Of a stretch of DNA of 64,000 bases, positions 10,108 to 21,300 are shown piece after piece. The first letter of the stretch is position 1; each line of letters opens with the position of its first letter. Source of the stretch: Castor canadensis (Eukaryota > Chordata > Mammalia > Rodentia > Castoridae); assembly GCF_047511655.1 (NCBI RefSeq), contig NC_133392.1:21900001-21964000 (forward strand), read 5' to 3'. The notes below the pieces were generated by a model. It did no database searches, was not told where the DNA came from, and worked only from the letters and a program-made list of their open reading frames with translations. A program made the position numbers and the translations under genes.

Positions 10108-11095
10108 ATTACAATTTATTTAATGTAGAAAATATTAATCTCCAAATTTCATTCAATTAACTAAGTAACCTATTAGTGCCCTTGTCAAAAAGCACTTGAG
10201 TTATATATCAAATTTAGTGTTCAATAAGCCTAAATTTATCCTTTTCCAACATTGTATCTCTTTAACTTTGTTGCAATGTTTTTAGGATAAGTTCAACAAA
10301 TTTTGGCAAAACATTTTCTATACAAATTTGGGAAACTGCGCAATAAATTTCTGCATATTGCATCCTCCCAGGTTCATCATACTCAAGGTGTATGAAGACC
10401 TGAATCTCATTATAGATGTTAGAACCATAGTAGAAATGTGTATAAATAATAAAGTATTCACCATTTCCTTGTAACACCTCTACTTCATAAAAACTTTTAT
10501 GGATTTTTTGGGCAATCATACCCAAATACAAAAGTAAGGTAGGCTTCTCTTGTCAAGACAAAGTTTCATCCACATCTCCCTTATGTCTCCATCCCAAATT
10601 CCAGGATCTTATCCCTTCCCAATAACCATTCTTACTTTGAAGTAAAGGACCCTACAAGGTTGCAAGTTTGGATATTTAACTTGCTTTGAAATTTAGTCAT
10701 CTGATTGACTACAATTTGAATTTTATCTTCAAAAATATCAGTCTTGTAGCAACAGGCAATAAGATTTTCTTTTAGTGCAATAATAAAAACTTGTGAGTTT
10801 CTTAAGCAGTCCTTGAACTGGAAATTTAAAGCCCTGAGCTCATAATTTTATTTCAAAGTCTCCAATGAATTTTTAAAAAGCCACATGGTGTAGCTTATTT
10901 TCACTGAAATAAGCTATCTGTGGTTCAATCATTTTTATAGATGTTTGATTACTAGTATCAACAGATGATAATTTACTTAGCTGTTTGGCCACTGAATCCC
11001 ATAGACTAATGGGGTTTCACTTTCTATTGGCAACAGATTAAATTAAAGCCTTTAAGTCTAATTGCATCAAAGAATTACTTCCAGATAACAACTTC
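10108..11095 (-). pseudogene. Decayed coding-like segment, possible processed pseudogene, unidentified
   Basis: Three consecutive minus-strand blocks read like protein but in shifting frames. Block 1 (about 11010-10845) is interrupted by in-frame stops. Block 2 (10841-10635) gives 69 codons without a stop, including NFQFKDC and ALKENLIACC. Block 3 (10561-10259) includes QEKPTLLLYLGMIAQKIH, FIIYTHFYYGS and IHLEYDEPGRMQYAE and ends LKTLQQS before TAA; one stop splits its first codons from the rest. About 140 bases past that stop there is an AATAAA (complement at 10115-10120). Residue composition is protein-like (mixed hydrophobic and acidic, regular aromatic spacing). No introns are visible between blocks. 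I do not recognise the parent protein. No clear poly(A) or target-site duplication was found, so a decayed host gene or an unknown repeat ORF remains possible. Confidence 0.5.
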
Positions 11096-11607
11096 TGTAT
11101 CAGTCAGGATCCACTCAGAAATAGAACCACTGTGAAGGATGCATGGTAATGTATTCCTTATAAGAGTTTTACATATAATTGTCGGTGCTAATAAGACAGT
11201 GTTGGTGTGTCAGCTCCTTTTACCTCTAGTTATCAATCTAAAGACACAGAACAAGTGGTTGAAATTAACAGATATTCTGTCTCTCTCTCTCTTTCTTTCA
11301 CATCCGTTGGAATCTTTCTATTTATAAGCTTCCAAATTTGCTACTATGGATGACTTTCAAAACAGTTTACAGATCTTGCTATAGATCTATCCCTTTATAG
11401 TGGCCCAGGATTTGGCAACAATGAAGGAGGAGATTTCATGCAGCTGAAACAATTGACATGGCTACTTCCTACAGTACCAAGATGAACAAAAAAGTCTGCA
11501 AAGTTGAGCACTATCTGCAACAGGAACTGACTTACAGTGGCTGATAATACATGACTTCCACCTCGTCTCAGCTTCCAAAGCATTAATACAGATTTGTGTG
11601 AGTGAAT

Positions 11608-11695
<88 letters not shown>

Positions 11696-12540
11696 GAGAG
11701 AGAGAGAGAAGCTGAACCAGGATGTTCAGAAATAGGGATCCTGGGAAATATAGTTCAATTTAGTGAACTTGACACATCACAGTTACTACACATTCCAGTT
11801 ACTCAAGAACCCATATTTAGGAGATCTGAAATGGTGCTTCCCACTGAATGGAAGAACCAGGAAAATAATAATTTAATGTTTTTGTTCATTTCAGAGGGGA
11901 CCCAGAGCAGAAAGGCACTCAACAGATGGAGGAACAGTCAGGGCCTGAATTATGGAGGGATCAAAATCTAATTTTTAGAAAGTTATGTTATGAGGTAGAG
12001 CCTTGCTTCCCACATTCGAAGTGTCAGAGTTTCTTTCTTTTCTTCATTTAGATTCTCATTTTCTCCAAGGTTAGCAATTTTGTCTCATTTCTCATTCCTC
12101 TTCTTTTTACCCACCATAAAGAATGTGGAGTTAAGTTTTTATAAAGTACTTGCTTAATTTTATCCATATATCCTCTTTTAGTTTGCCAAACACATGCAGT
12201 GGATATGAAGATTTTATATGGACATTAAATCAGTGCTATAGCTTATAAATTACACAGCTTATAAATGGAAAGGAGACCCTGTGTTTGCAGAAGTAAAGGA
12301 TAAGGGCTGTGAGGAGACTTTCTCCTCTGTTGTTTCCAGAGGTTAATCTTGAGTCTGTTGATTTACAAACTCTTCTAATGGATCATTTTCCTCTCAAGCA
12401 GAAAAGGGGAAGGTCAGCTTTTTGATATAATAAATAAATTAATTAAATTTTCCTCCCTACTGAATTGTGATAAAATTAAAGTCACACACAAGTGAAGCAA
12501 TCTAGACATTTCTAGGAAAAAAACAGCAGATGTCTGGCTG
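11096..12540. other. Mostly unassigned; possible old LTR remnant at its start
   Basis: The start ('tgtatcagtcaggatccactcagaaatagaacca') resembles a motif common in old mammalian repeats but I cannot assign it safely. The remainder, apart from the microsatellite, shows no gene or repeat I recognise. Confidence 0.35.
11610..11709 (+). repeat. Compound (GT)n(GA)n microsatellite
   Basis: About 15 GT units (11610-11640) run directly into some 34 GA units with two AAAG-type interruptions. The same GT-to-GA phase change occurs at 35.9 kb. Confidence 0.97.
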
Positions 12541-12544
12541 TTTA

Positions 12545-12640
12545 GCTGGCATAATCGTTCTCAATTCCAGATGCACTTCAGATTTGCCTAGGAAGTTTTT
12601 TTTAAGAAATACTGATGTCTATCCTATCTCATAACACTCT
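12545..12640 (+). mobile_element. MER5A-like hAT DNA transposon fragment
   Basis: 'cgttctcaattccagatgcacttcagatttgcctaggaag' followed by 'aagaaatactgatgtc' follows the order of the MER5A left end ('ggttctcaa..gcacat.agaatcacctgggg..ttttaaaaa.ac.gatg'). It is an old non-autonomous hAT-Charlie fossil. Confidence 0.55.
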
Positions 12641-13435
12641 CTAGTATTTCAAAATGCTTAACTTTGATATTTGAGATGTATTGTATTTTTAAAGTTTCTA
12701 GGTGATTTTATTTTGATTTGACCGAAGATACTTTTTTATGTTTTTCATGGAGCTGGATAGCAGTAGAGAGTAATTTAGAACTTAGAACCATTCCTGGTTA
12801 CCTTGATATTTGTCAAATAAATATCCACATTAGATACTTGCACACAGGTAAGAAACATGGCCCTGTCAAGATATTTGACTCTTGCACACATACAAACACA
12901 AGGATACTCATGTATAATCCCAAGTCTGTGTACACACAGGCATGTACACAACAGTGACACACAGAGATTTACACTGACACAGAAATTCTGAGGGACAACA
13001 GAGATTACTTATACACCCAGAAATAGATAGGAAGGGAGACATCCTCTCAAATTTTGTCTTGTGAAGCTTTTACATAGTTTCTTCATGTGGGATGTTGGAA
13101 CACCTTCATCTGTTGCCCCTCTGTGGGCATACTTCCAAGAAGTTGCCTTCTCCTCACTCTGGAAAGTATGAAGGAAAGTTAGGTAGGAATTTCTTACTCA
13201 CAGAGGGAATCATATGACATCTCAATATGAAAGAAGATTCTATCAGGACTTTTCTGTCAGATGAACTTGAAGCCCCGGGAGAAGAGTTTTTAAAAAATCA
13301 CTTGATTTTGGGTGCTGTCAACAGACCAAAATACCATACCACAATATTACTTACCAAATCATATCAGTGTGACCCACTTACATTTACAAAATGAGTTTAT
13401 ATCTATAACTCATTTGATAACACCTACCATTTCTA
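12641..13435. other. Unassigned intergenic sequence
   Basis: No gene, RNA or clear repeat recognised; includes short CA-rich clusters near 12.88-12.96 kb. Confidence 0.4.
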
Positions 13436-13439
13436 TAGA

Positions 13440-13560
13440 TCTTTATAGCTATGATTTCATAGGATTTTCAGAAAAGCTCAGTAAGGTAAGTACTATTATG
13501 ATATCTTTAAAAGGTTGTTGCTACAAAGGCACAGAAAGGTTAAATAAACTTCTGAGGTTA
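13440..13560 (+). mobile_element. MIR/L2-type fragment
   Basis: The sequence 'taagtactattatgatatctttaaaaggttgttgctacaaaggcacagaaaggttaaataaact' parallels the MIR/L2 'ggtactattattatcccca...gaggcacagagaggttaagtaact' segment. Confidence 0.55.
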
Positions 13561-14245
13561 CTTAGTATGTTAGTTCCCTGTGGCTTTGGTAACAAAGTTA
13601 ACACACATCAGTAAACCAACAGAAATTGGGTTGGGTGTGGTGATTTTTGCAGTAATCACAGCTACTCAGGAGGCAAAAGTACTGGGATCATGGTTTGAAG
13701 CTGGCACAGATGGAGTTAGCACAGCACTGTATCTGAAAAGCAAACTAAAAAAGCAAACGGACTAGGGGTGTGGCTTGGGTGGTGGAGAAGTACTTGCCTA
13801 GCAAGCATGAGACGGTAAATCAATCCCCAATAGGACAGAAACAAACACAAAACCAGAATTTTTTTTCCCTCAATGTTCTGGAGGGCACAAACTTGAAGTC
13901 AAGATGCTGTAAGACTCTTTTTTCCCAATGGAGATTCTATGAGAATCCTGCTTTGCTTCTTACAATTTCTGATTTATTTTGATATTTCTTGGCTTCCTTA
14001 GCTTGTGGTCACATCACTCTAATCTCTCAAGTCTCCACTTCCCTGTTCATCTATGTGTCCCTCTTCTGTCTGTCTATTTCATGAGGGTGCTTTCATTGTA
14101 TTTCTGACACAGTGGAATAATCCGGGATGATCCCCTCATCTCAAGATCCTCAAGGATATCAGCAAAGACTCATTTTCTGAGTAAGTTAACATTCATATAT
14201 TCAGAGTTTTAAAATAGAATAAAGCTTCTAGGGACCCGCCATTCA
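13561..14245 (-). mobile_element. MaLR-type LTR (MLT1/MST-like), interrupted by a SINE
   Basis: Antisense of the MaLR LTR pattern is visible in order: 'tggctttggtaacaaagtta', the SINE, 'aatgttctggagggcacaaacttgaagtcaagatgctg', 'atgtgtccctcttctgtctgtc', 'catgagggtgctttcattgta', and 'ggatgatcccctcatctcaagatcctcaaggatatcagcaaagac'. This is an old retroviral-like solo LTR fossil. No internal retroviral genes are present. Confidence 0.65.
13626..13862 (+). mobile_element. Composite B1-like/ID-like SINE inserted in the LTR
   Basis: One B1-like monomer ('ttgggtgtggtgatttttgcagtaatcacagctactcaggagg') followed by the ID-like unit ('ggggtgtggcttgggtggtggag ... gtacttgcctagcaagcatgag'). Flanks 'aaccaacagaaatt' (13614-13627) and 'aaccagaatt' (near 13851) may be a decayed target-site duplication. 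Confidence 0.8.
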
Positions 14246-15349
14246 AACCACAACATCCGGCTAGTAAGTAGAATGTCTGAGTGCAGTCTCATGTGTCCGA
14301 CCTGGAAGGATGTGTTATTAACACGTATCAGACACTTAGTCTTTACTTGCTGAGGGAGAGATTGACATGATATCACAGAGGGAGAGTCTGTCAGTCAAGG
14401 ATCCCCAGGAGAAAATCCAGAGTATGGTCAAAATATTCTGGTTTCAGTCTTAGGAACGATTTCGTCAGCAAGACAGACCTCCAGATCATTCCATAGACGT
14501 TATGCAAACTTGACTGTGGTAATAAATAGACCTTGACTCTAATGCCAAGGTCTCTGCACTAAAAATAAATCTGTGTGGTAATACTGCCTTGGCTAAATAG
14601 CTAACTTGGGAATTAGGAAAACGTGGTCATCTCTTGGCCATTTATGTGGGCATAAATTTGACAGGAAAGACAAATACTAAGTACATGTACATACTGTGGT
14701 CATTGTGACTCATTTTTGAAATCCCTTATAAAACCCAACTCAGCATTTCTATGGTGAGGGCTGTGCATTCACAAGTATTTATGAAGTCTCCTGTAAATCA
14801 ATAACCAATCAACATGCATTGTGCATTTGTAGGCTTTTGTTTCTGCAGTGAATTTAGTGACAGACACTAAATGAGTGTCCTTGTACACAAAGGGATTATG
14901 GTTTAGTCCAGAAAACAGTGTTTACAAGTCATTACATTACTAGGAACAATTAGAGATAGAGGCAAAAAAGGAAAACAGTACAAAATAGATAAATTTTGTA
15001 TTTACACATACAATATTTTTATATGTTTGCATTAACTGCCAGTATTTTTAAATCAGGAGGTTTCACATAAAAACATATATTCCCAGCAGTAATAGGTAAA
15101 TAGAAATAGTGTATCTGTCAAGACTGGAATCACAATTCCTTTAGTAAATTTGTATTAATTCAGTCTTGCTATATCTATATGACTTGGTTTCTTCTGCTGT
15201 CTGACTTCACAAGTCTTGTATATTAGTCAAGAATTGGCATTAATTAATTGACAAGTAGTCAAAGATGGGTGTAACAATCAGTTAAATTTCATGAAGTCAG
15301 TGGGAATTGAATTATCCCATAAAAAGTCAGGGATTACCTAAATCATGAA
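14246..15349. other. Unassigned intergenic sequence
   Basis: About 1.1 kb with no gene, RNA or repeat that I recognise. Confidence 0.4.
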
Positions 15350-16025
15350 AAGACAGAACTTAAATGCAGAAACATTCAGAAGAGGAGCAAAAAGTGAGTA
15401 CAAAATTAAATTTTGGCCACACTGAAGACCTACACGAAGAAATTAGAAAACAATGTCTTTATAAGAGAGTTGTAGACCATTTGCAAATATTATAAAGGAG
15501 TCCTATACACAAGCTGGGTATAGTGGTGTGTTCTTGTCATCCCAGCTACACAGGAAGCATAAATAGGAGGATGATGGTCAAGATCAACCTGTGTATAAAT
15601 ATGGGCCCCTATTCAAAAAATAACAAAAGCAACAAGGGCTGGAAGGGTGGTTCAAGTGGTAGATTGCCTCCTATCATGTGCAAGGGCTTGAGATCAAACA
15701 CCAGTACTACCAAAAAACAAATAAATAAATGAAAAAGAAGTACTATAAACACATGCAAAAATAAGTAAACTAATAGAATAATAGGTGAAGATTAGTAGCA
15801 TGCATTCACAGCAGAGGAAACATAAAAGTTAAGAACCACAAGAAAACATTTTTGAACACACAAAAATAGATGCAAAAATGTATACCTATAGTAAGATACA
15901 AATACTAAAAACTTAAAGTCTTTAATTACAAGGGAATGAAAAGAACATTAAAATATAGGAGCTCTCATATTCTGCTGAAGGACGTAAAGTGGGCAGCTCT
16001 ATTTGAAGATTTTTAAAATACTTTT
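15350..16025 (+). mobile_element. Old L1 ORF2 3' fragment, tentative
   Basis: 'caaatattataaaggagtcctatacac' and, beyond the SINE, 'ttcacagcagaggaaacata...ttaagaaccacaagaaaacatttttgaacacac' have the order of the L1 ORF2 segment upstream of the C-terminal Cys domain. Divergence is high, and the assignment is weak near 15.95-16.02 kb. Confidence 0.4.
15512..15740 (+). mobile_element. Composite B1-like/ID-like SINE
   Basis: B1-like monomer ('gctgggtatagtggtgtgttcttgtcatcccagctacacagg'), an A-rich spacer, then the ID-like unit ('gggtggttcaagtggtagattgcc', 'gagatcaaacaccagtactacc') and an A-rich tail. Flanks 'agtcctatacac' and 'agtactataaacac' could be a diverged target-site duplication. Confidence 0.85.
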
Positions 16026-17105
16026 TTATTGTGCTGCTTGGGGGTACATTGTAGTATTTACAAAGGTCCTTACAATATATCAAATACATCATACTTGAAT
16101 TTACCCCTCCACCATTCTCCTTTATCCCTCCTTCTTCCATTCAAGAAATAGTTTCAACTGTTATCCTTTTTTATTTACATTCATGTTTGTACAGTATTTG
16201 CACATATTCACCCTCTTACACCTTTTCCCCACCTTCTCTCCCTTTCCACTGGTATTAACCCCCCAGAAAGAACCTGTTCCTCCCTCGTGTTCTCTAACCT
16301 TGCAAAAGAAAGGAAAAAGAAATGACATTTTTGCTTGTTTAGGATAGCTACACAGAGAATTTCCTTGTGGCACTTCCATTAAATGTGTATTATAGCACAA
16401 TTTGGTTCCTTTCCTCTATTTTTCTTCTTTCTACTTTAGTCCCTTTCTTATGGTTTTTCATCTGATTTCTTTTTTAGAGCTCCTATGAGTTCACTTGTTT
16501 GTTTTTCTGTCTTCTTATATTCTTTATTTTTGTTGTATTGGAATTTCTTGAGTGCCTCCTGTATATTTTGGTTGACCATGTCTAGTAATATCTCCATGAA
16601 ATTCTCAGTGATTACTTGCAGGATTTCTTTTTTCCGAGTTTTCTTGTGGACTTCATTGGGTTCCTTGGCATAGTTTATCTTTGTTTTGTTGGAGTCTGGA
16701 CCTGGGTAACCATTTTCTTCATTTTCCTCTGAATCCTGTATTAATTTATTTGGGGAGGAGAATGTTTTCCATCCCTTTTTTGTCTTCCCATTGCTCCACT
16801 TGTTGCTATTTCTGTCTCTGGTCTGTGTGTAACTTAGTATTAGCTAACTTACAATAGTAAAACTGTTGGTCTATATCTCCCCAGCAGGTTTGGAGCTGGT
16901 GTCTGGTGGCATGGTAGCCCTCCTGTTTTCTCAGTGTAATGTGGCATGGAGAAGCTTTTTACAGGCTGGGGGTTCAGAGTGTCGGAGTTTAATTCTTCTT
17001 AGTGTTTTTTTTCTGCCAAGTGTGGCTCCAGCATCTCAGCAAAATTTTTGATTTACAGAGCTCACACTGTCTGCTTCTGCCCTCTAGTTGCCATCTTGGA
17101 TCCTC
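16026..17105 (-). mobile_element. Short L1 with a spliced-looking 5' UTR and no ORF2
   Basis: Read on the minus strand, 17105-16863 matches the first part of the 5' UTR of the L1 at 59.08-59.32 kb ('gatccaagatggc', 'gatgctggagccacac', ending 'accaacag'). At 16862 it jumps to the region just before ORF1, equivalent to 60249 onward. The ORF1 start follows (ATG at 16791-16789), then ORF1 N-terminal sequence (KEPNE..., EILQVITENF) to about 16460. It then jumps to an L1 3' UTR that ends near 16030 in 'caataaaaaa'. ORF2 and most of ORF1 are missing. The first deletion has donor- and acceptor-like ends in the intact copy (see findings). Confidence 0.8.
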
Positions 17106-19465
17106 TGCCAGGGTTGATTTTTCAATCTCCATTATGACTGCCATTGGAATTTTGATGGGAATGGCATTGAACATGTAGATTTCTTTTGGTGGTATAGCTG
17201 TTTTCACAATATTGATTCTGCCTGTCCATGAGCATGGGAGATCTTTCCATCATCTGTAGTCTTCTTTGACTTTTTTTTTCTTCAATGTTTTATAGTTTTC
17301 TTTGTAGCAATCTTTCACATACTTTTTAAGTTTGTTCCTAGGTATTTTTAGGGGGGTGCTATTGTAAATGGAATTATTTTCCTATATTCTTTGTTGGTGT
17401 ATAGAAAGACTATGGATTTTTGTAGATCAATTTTGTATCCTGCAACTTTGCTGAAACTGTTTATGGTGTCTTGGAGATTTTTGGTATTATTCAGACCTTT
17501 TATGTAAAAGATCATGTCATCTGAAAATAGGGACAATTTGGCTTCTTCCTTACCTATTTGTATTCCTTTTATTTAGTCTTCTTGGCTTATCATTCTGGCT
17601 AGGAATTCCATGACTATGTTAAATAGGAGTGTAGAGAGTGTACACCCTTATCTTGTTCCTGACTTTAAAGGGAATGTTTTCATTTTTTCCTCATTTTGTA
17701 TGATGTTGGCTGTAGGCTTGTCATATGTCTCCTTTATTATGTTGAGGTACACTCTTTCGATTCCTAGTTTCATCAGAGCTTTCATCATGAAAGGATGCTG
17801 AATTTTCTCAAAGGCATTTTATGTATCTTTTGAGATGATCATGTGGGTTTTGTCTCTGCTTCTGTTAATATTCTGTACTACATTTAATGATTTGTATATG
17901 TTGAACCATCCCTACATCCTGGGATGAAACTGACTTGATTGTGGTGTACGATCCTTTTAATATGCTGTTGAATTTGGTTTGCCAACATTTTCTTGAGGAG
18001 TTTTGCATCTAGTTCCATTGAAGAGATTGGCCTCTAATTTTCTTTCTTTGTTTTTTCTTTGCTTGGTTTAGGGATGCGTGTAATACTGGCTTCATAGAAT
18101 GAGCCTGGCAGTGTTCCTTCCCTTTCTGCTTTGTGGAAAAGTTTGAGGAGTATTGGTGCTAATTCTTCTTTAAAGGGCTAGTACAATTAAGTGGTGATTC
18201 CTTCAGGTCTTGGAATTTTCTTTTCTGTGAGACTATTGATGCTTCAATTAACGCTTGGGTGATTAGTATCCTTGTGTTTCAGTATTGGATGGTCATAAGT
18301 ACCCAGAAAATTTTCCATTTCTTCTAAATTTTCCAATTTAGTTGAGTATAGGCTTTCAAAGTAGTCCTTATGATTTCCTTGCCGTTTGTTATTATCTCCC
18401 CTTTTCCTTTTCTAATATTGTTAATTTTGTTCTTTTCCTTTCTCATGGTAGTCAGATTTGCCAGGGGTTTTGTTGTTGCTCTAGTTTATCTTTCCAAAGA
18501 ACCACCTTTTGTTTTGCTGATTCCTTGTTTTTTTTGTTGTTGTTGTTCTCTATTTTATTGATTTTTATTATTTCTCTCCTACTAGTTTGGGGCTTCAATT
18601 GTTCTTGCTTTTCTAGGATTTTGAGATGTAGTATCAGGTTGTTTGTTTGAGAGATATTTCTATGTTTTTAATGTATGCATTCATGGCTACAAACTATCCC
18701 CTAAGAACTGGCTTTGCTGTGTTCCATAGCTTCTGATAGGTTGTGGTTTTATTCTTTTCTAGTTCCAGGAACTTTTTGATTTTTTTCCCTTATTTCTTCA
18801 ATGACTCAATCATCATAGAGCAATGTGTTGTTCAGCCTTTAGTTGTTTGAGTATTTTTTGCTGTTTTTCTGTTGTTAAATTCTAGTTCTATTGAGTTGTT
18901 TTCAGAGAGTATGCAGGGATTATTTCAATTTTCTTATATTTTTTAAAACTTGTTTTGTGACCTAAAACATGACCTATTTTGGAGAATGTTCCATGGTCTG
19001 CTGAGAAGTATGTGTATTGTAAGATGGTATACTCTGTAGGCATCTGTCAGGTCCATAAGATCAATTCTAAAGTTTCTTTGTTTATTTTTTTGTCTGGATG
19101 ACCTATCTATTGGTCATATAGTAGTATTGAAGTCTCATGCCATCATTGTGCTGGGGTCTGTGTTTTAAAGTCCAGTAGAATATGTTTAACAAAGTTGCAT
19201 GCACTAACATAGGGCACATATAAGTTAATGATTGTTATTTTCTCTTGTTGTTTTGCTCCTTTTATTATTATGAAGTGACCTTCTTTGTCTCTTCTAACTA
19301 ATTTAAGTTTGAAGTTTCCTTTATCTTATGTAAGTATTGCTACTCCTGCCTGTTTTCTGGGGCCATTAGCTTCGTAAATAGTCTTCTGCCCTTTCACTGT
19401 AAGGCAGTGTTTGTTTCTGTCTGTGACATGGGTTTCTTATAAACAACAGACTGATGTCAGCAACT
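17106..19465 (-). pseudogene. L1 ORF2 remnant (endonuclease and reverse transcriptase)
   Basis: ORF2 normally supplies the endonuclease that nicks the target and the reverse transcriptase that copies L1 RNA. Here both domains can be followed on the minus strand: the endonuclease part around 19.4-19.0 kb and the polymerase part around 18.0-17.3 kb, with FSDDMIFY at 17527-17504 and KVAGYKI after it, and [20 protein letters not shown] near 17.2 kb. Many stops and frameshifts break the reading, so no functional product is expected. The C-terminal cysteine domain is missing. Confidence 0.8.
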
Positions 19466-20748
19466 GGGGATTCATCCCTTCACTTTCCATGAAGTCTTCT
19501 ATTGTGTTGTCATTAGCCTTTTGAGGAGTCATATTCCCTTGCCTTCTTTTTCTCCCCATGTTTCTATTCTGTGATTTGCTTGTGTGCTATTGGTTAGTTA
19601 GTTAGGGGCTTTAATCACCCTTTTTTTCTTTTTGAATTTCTATGCTCTCACTTCCTTAATTGTTAGTTATGTTGTTGTAATATTTCTGTTCCCTAACCTG
19701 GGGGTATAGTTAGGCAGTAACAAATTCACAAATTCTTCAATGACAATCCAGTTATTTATATAATATATATGAAACCCGGTGGCAATATTGTCTATCAGCA
19801 TCAGGTATTGGGGAGATAACAGTTTTTTGAATAGAGATGAATACTTGGATGATTGAAAAGATGGCACTAAATGAGGAGGAAGGGAAAGGGGATGGGACAA
19901 GGGGCAAAAGAGGTGTGAAGTATTGGGGTTGTAGTGAATTGAATCCTAGTATGTGTAATCCTAGTTCAGTCATTGGGGTAAGGTGCTATTGTCAGGGATT
20001 GGAGGGTTTAGGAAAGATGGGGGTAATGTGTAAAGTTGGTGCAGTAGACTATTCAGTGACTGATGAGTGTGGAGGAGGTAGGGGCATTGAGGGAAGGTAG
20101 GGGGAGGTAAGATGGGAAAGGTGAAGAAAGGAGGAGAGTGTAGAAGTAAAGAGAAGAAAAAATGTTGGGGAAGAGAAAGGAGAGTAAGAGAGGGCTAAGC
20201 AAATTGCTATTTGGACAGAGTAGAAGAGGGAGATAGGTAACAAAAAATTGTAGCAAAAAGAAAGGAAAGAAAATGAATAAGGTACAAATAAAGATAAAAA
20301 TAGTAATGAAAAAAATAAAAATGCTAAATAAAAAGGAAAAAAATCAGTTCACTGATAGTTCTGGACTTTTGCCTTTGATTTCAAATCCAGGTGCTGACAC
20401 TGTTGACAGGGACATTTTCAATGTCTCTGTCCCTTTTCAAAGTTGGTATGTTGGGCCGTGTGGCAATGGATAGTGGCCCTCCCTATCAGACAGCTTTGGG
20501 AGAAGTTGGCTTAGGGTGCTTGAGCCCAGTTTTCCTTGGTTGGATGAGTGCAGATATGATTTCTGCAGTGGTTCCACTAGGAGCTGACTTGTGAGAAGTC
20601 ATTGGTCCCTTCTGCCCACAGGATAAGCTGAAGTTGAGCTTTTTATTCACTCACTTTTCAGCTCATGACCAGTTTCTCCAAGGTGGTCAAATATGTTGCT
20701 ATTTCAACAGGGTGCAGCTGTGTCACTCCATGGCAACCCTGGCTCTGT

Positions 20749-20911
20749 CAGCTTAGTGTTCTACCCCACCCCCAGCAGACTATTACAGATCAGCATTGTA
20801 CCCTGCCCCTACTCAGGCAAGTTAAACTCAGAGTTCCACCCCATGCCCCTACTCTGGGAGGCCCGCTCAGCATTTTACCCCACCCCTGTCAGGCAGAGGT
20901 GAATTGTGCTC
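20749..20911 (-). repeat. Degenerate tandem repeat, about 38-42 bp units, in an L1 5' UTR
   Basis: Four imperfect units start near 20749, 20791, 20829 and 20868. Each has a 'cag...ttctaccccacccc'-like core followed by 'actcagg'-like sequence. Position inside an L1 5' UTR recalls the tandem promoter monomers of mouse L1, but the sequence is not the same. Confidence 0.6.
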
Positions 20912-21190
20912 ATTTGTGGCCACTAGTTTTGTCCAGAGGGTGTAATCTGCCAGCCAGTTGTGCTGGACTATGTGGTTCCCTCAAGAGCAGTTGATATGTT
21001 GCACTCACCTGGCAGGGTCTCATATTCATTCTGGGTTGAATTGGGTCATCTCTGGAAGGTACAGGTAGGTTGGAGTCCAGGGTTCTGTGTCCAATGTAAT
21101 GTGGGTCCAGGATGACACAGATCCTATCTCAATTTGTTCTACAGTCCTCTGGATTGTCTTTAGTTTTTCAAAATGGAACAGATGAAGTGA

Positions 21191-21210
21191 GAAGAGAGGG
21201 AGAGAGAGAA

Positions 21211-21285
<75 letters not shown>

Positions 21286-21300
21286 AAAAAAAAAGAAAAG
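21191..21300 (+). repeat. (GA)n microsatellite
   Basis: Near-perfect GA repeat of about 100 bases with three AAAG interruptions, passing into an A-rich end. It lies within or at the edge of the L1 5' UTR. Open frames here are repeat artefacts. Confidence 0.97.

Noticed and set aside
13561..14245. Considered as part of a complete endogenous retrovirus
   Set aside because: Only LTR-like antisense sequence is visible; no gag, pol or env reading and no primer-binding site nearby.
18342..18650. Hydrophobic plus-strand frames resembling membrane proteins
   Set aside because: They are antisense translations of L1 ORF2, which gives T-rich, Phe/Leu-rich false frames. The same holds for 60367-60707 and 62423-62796.
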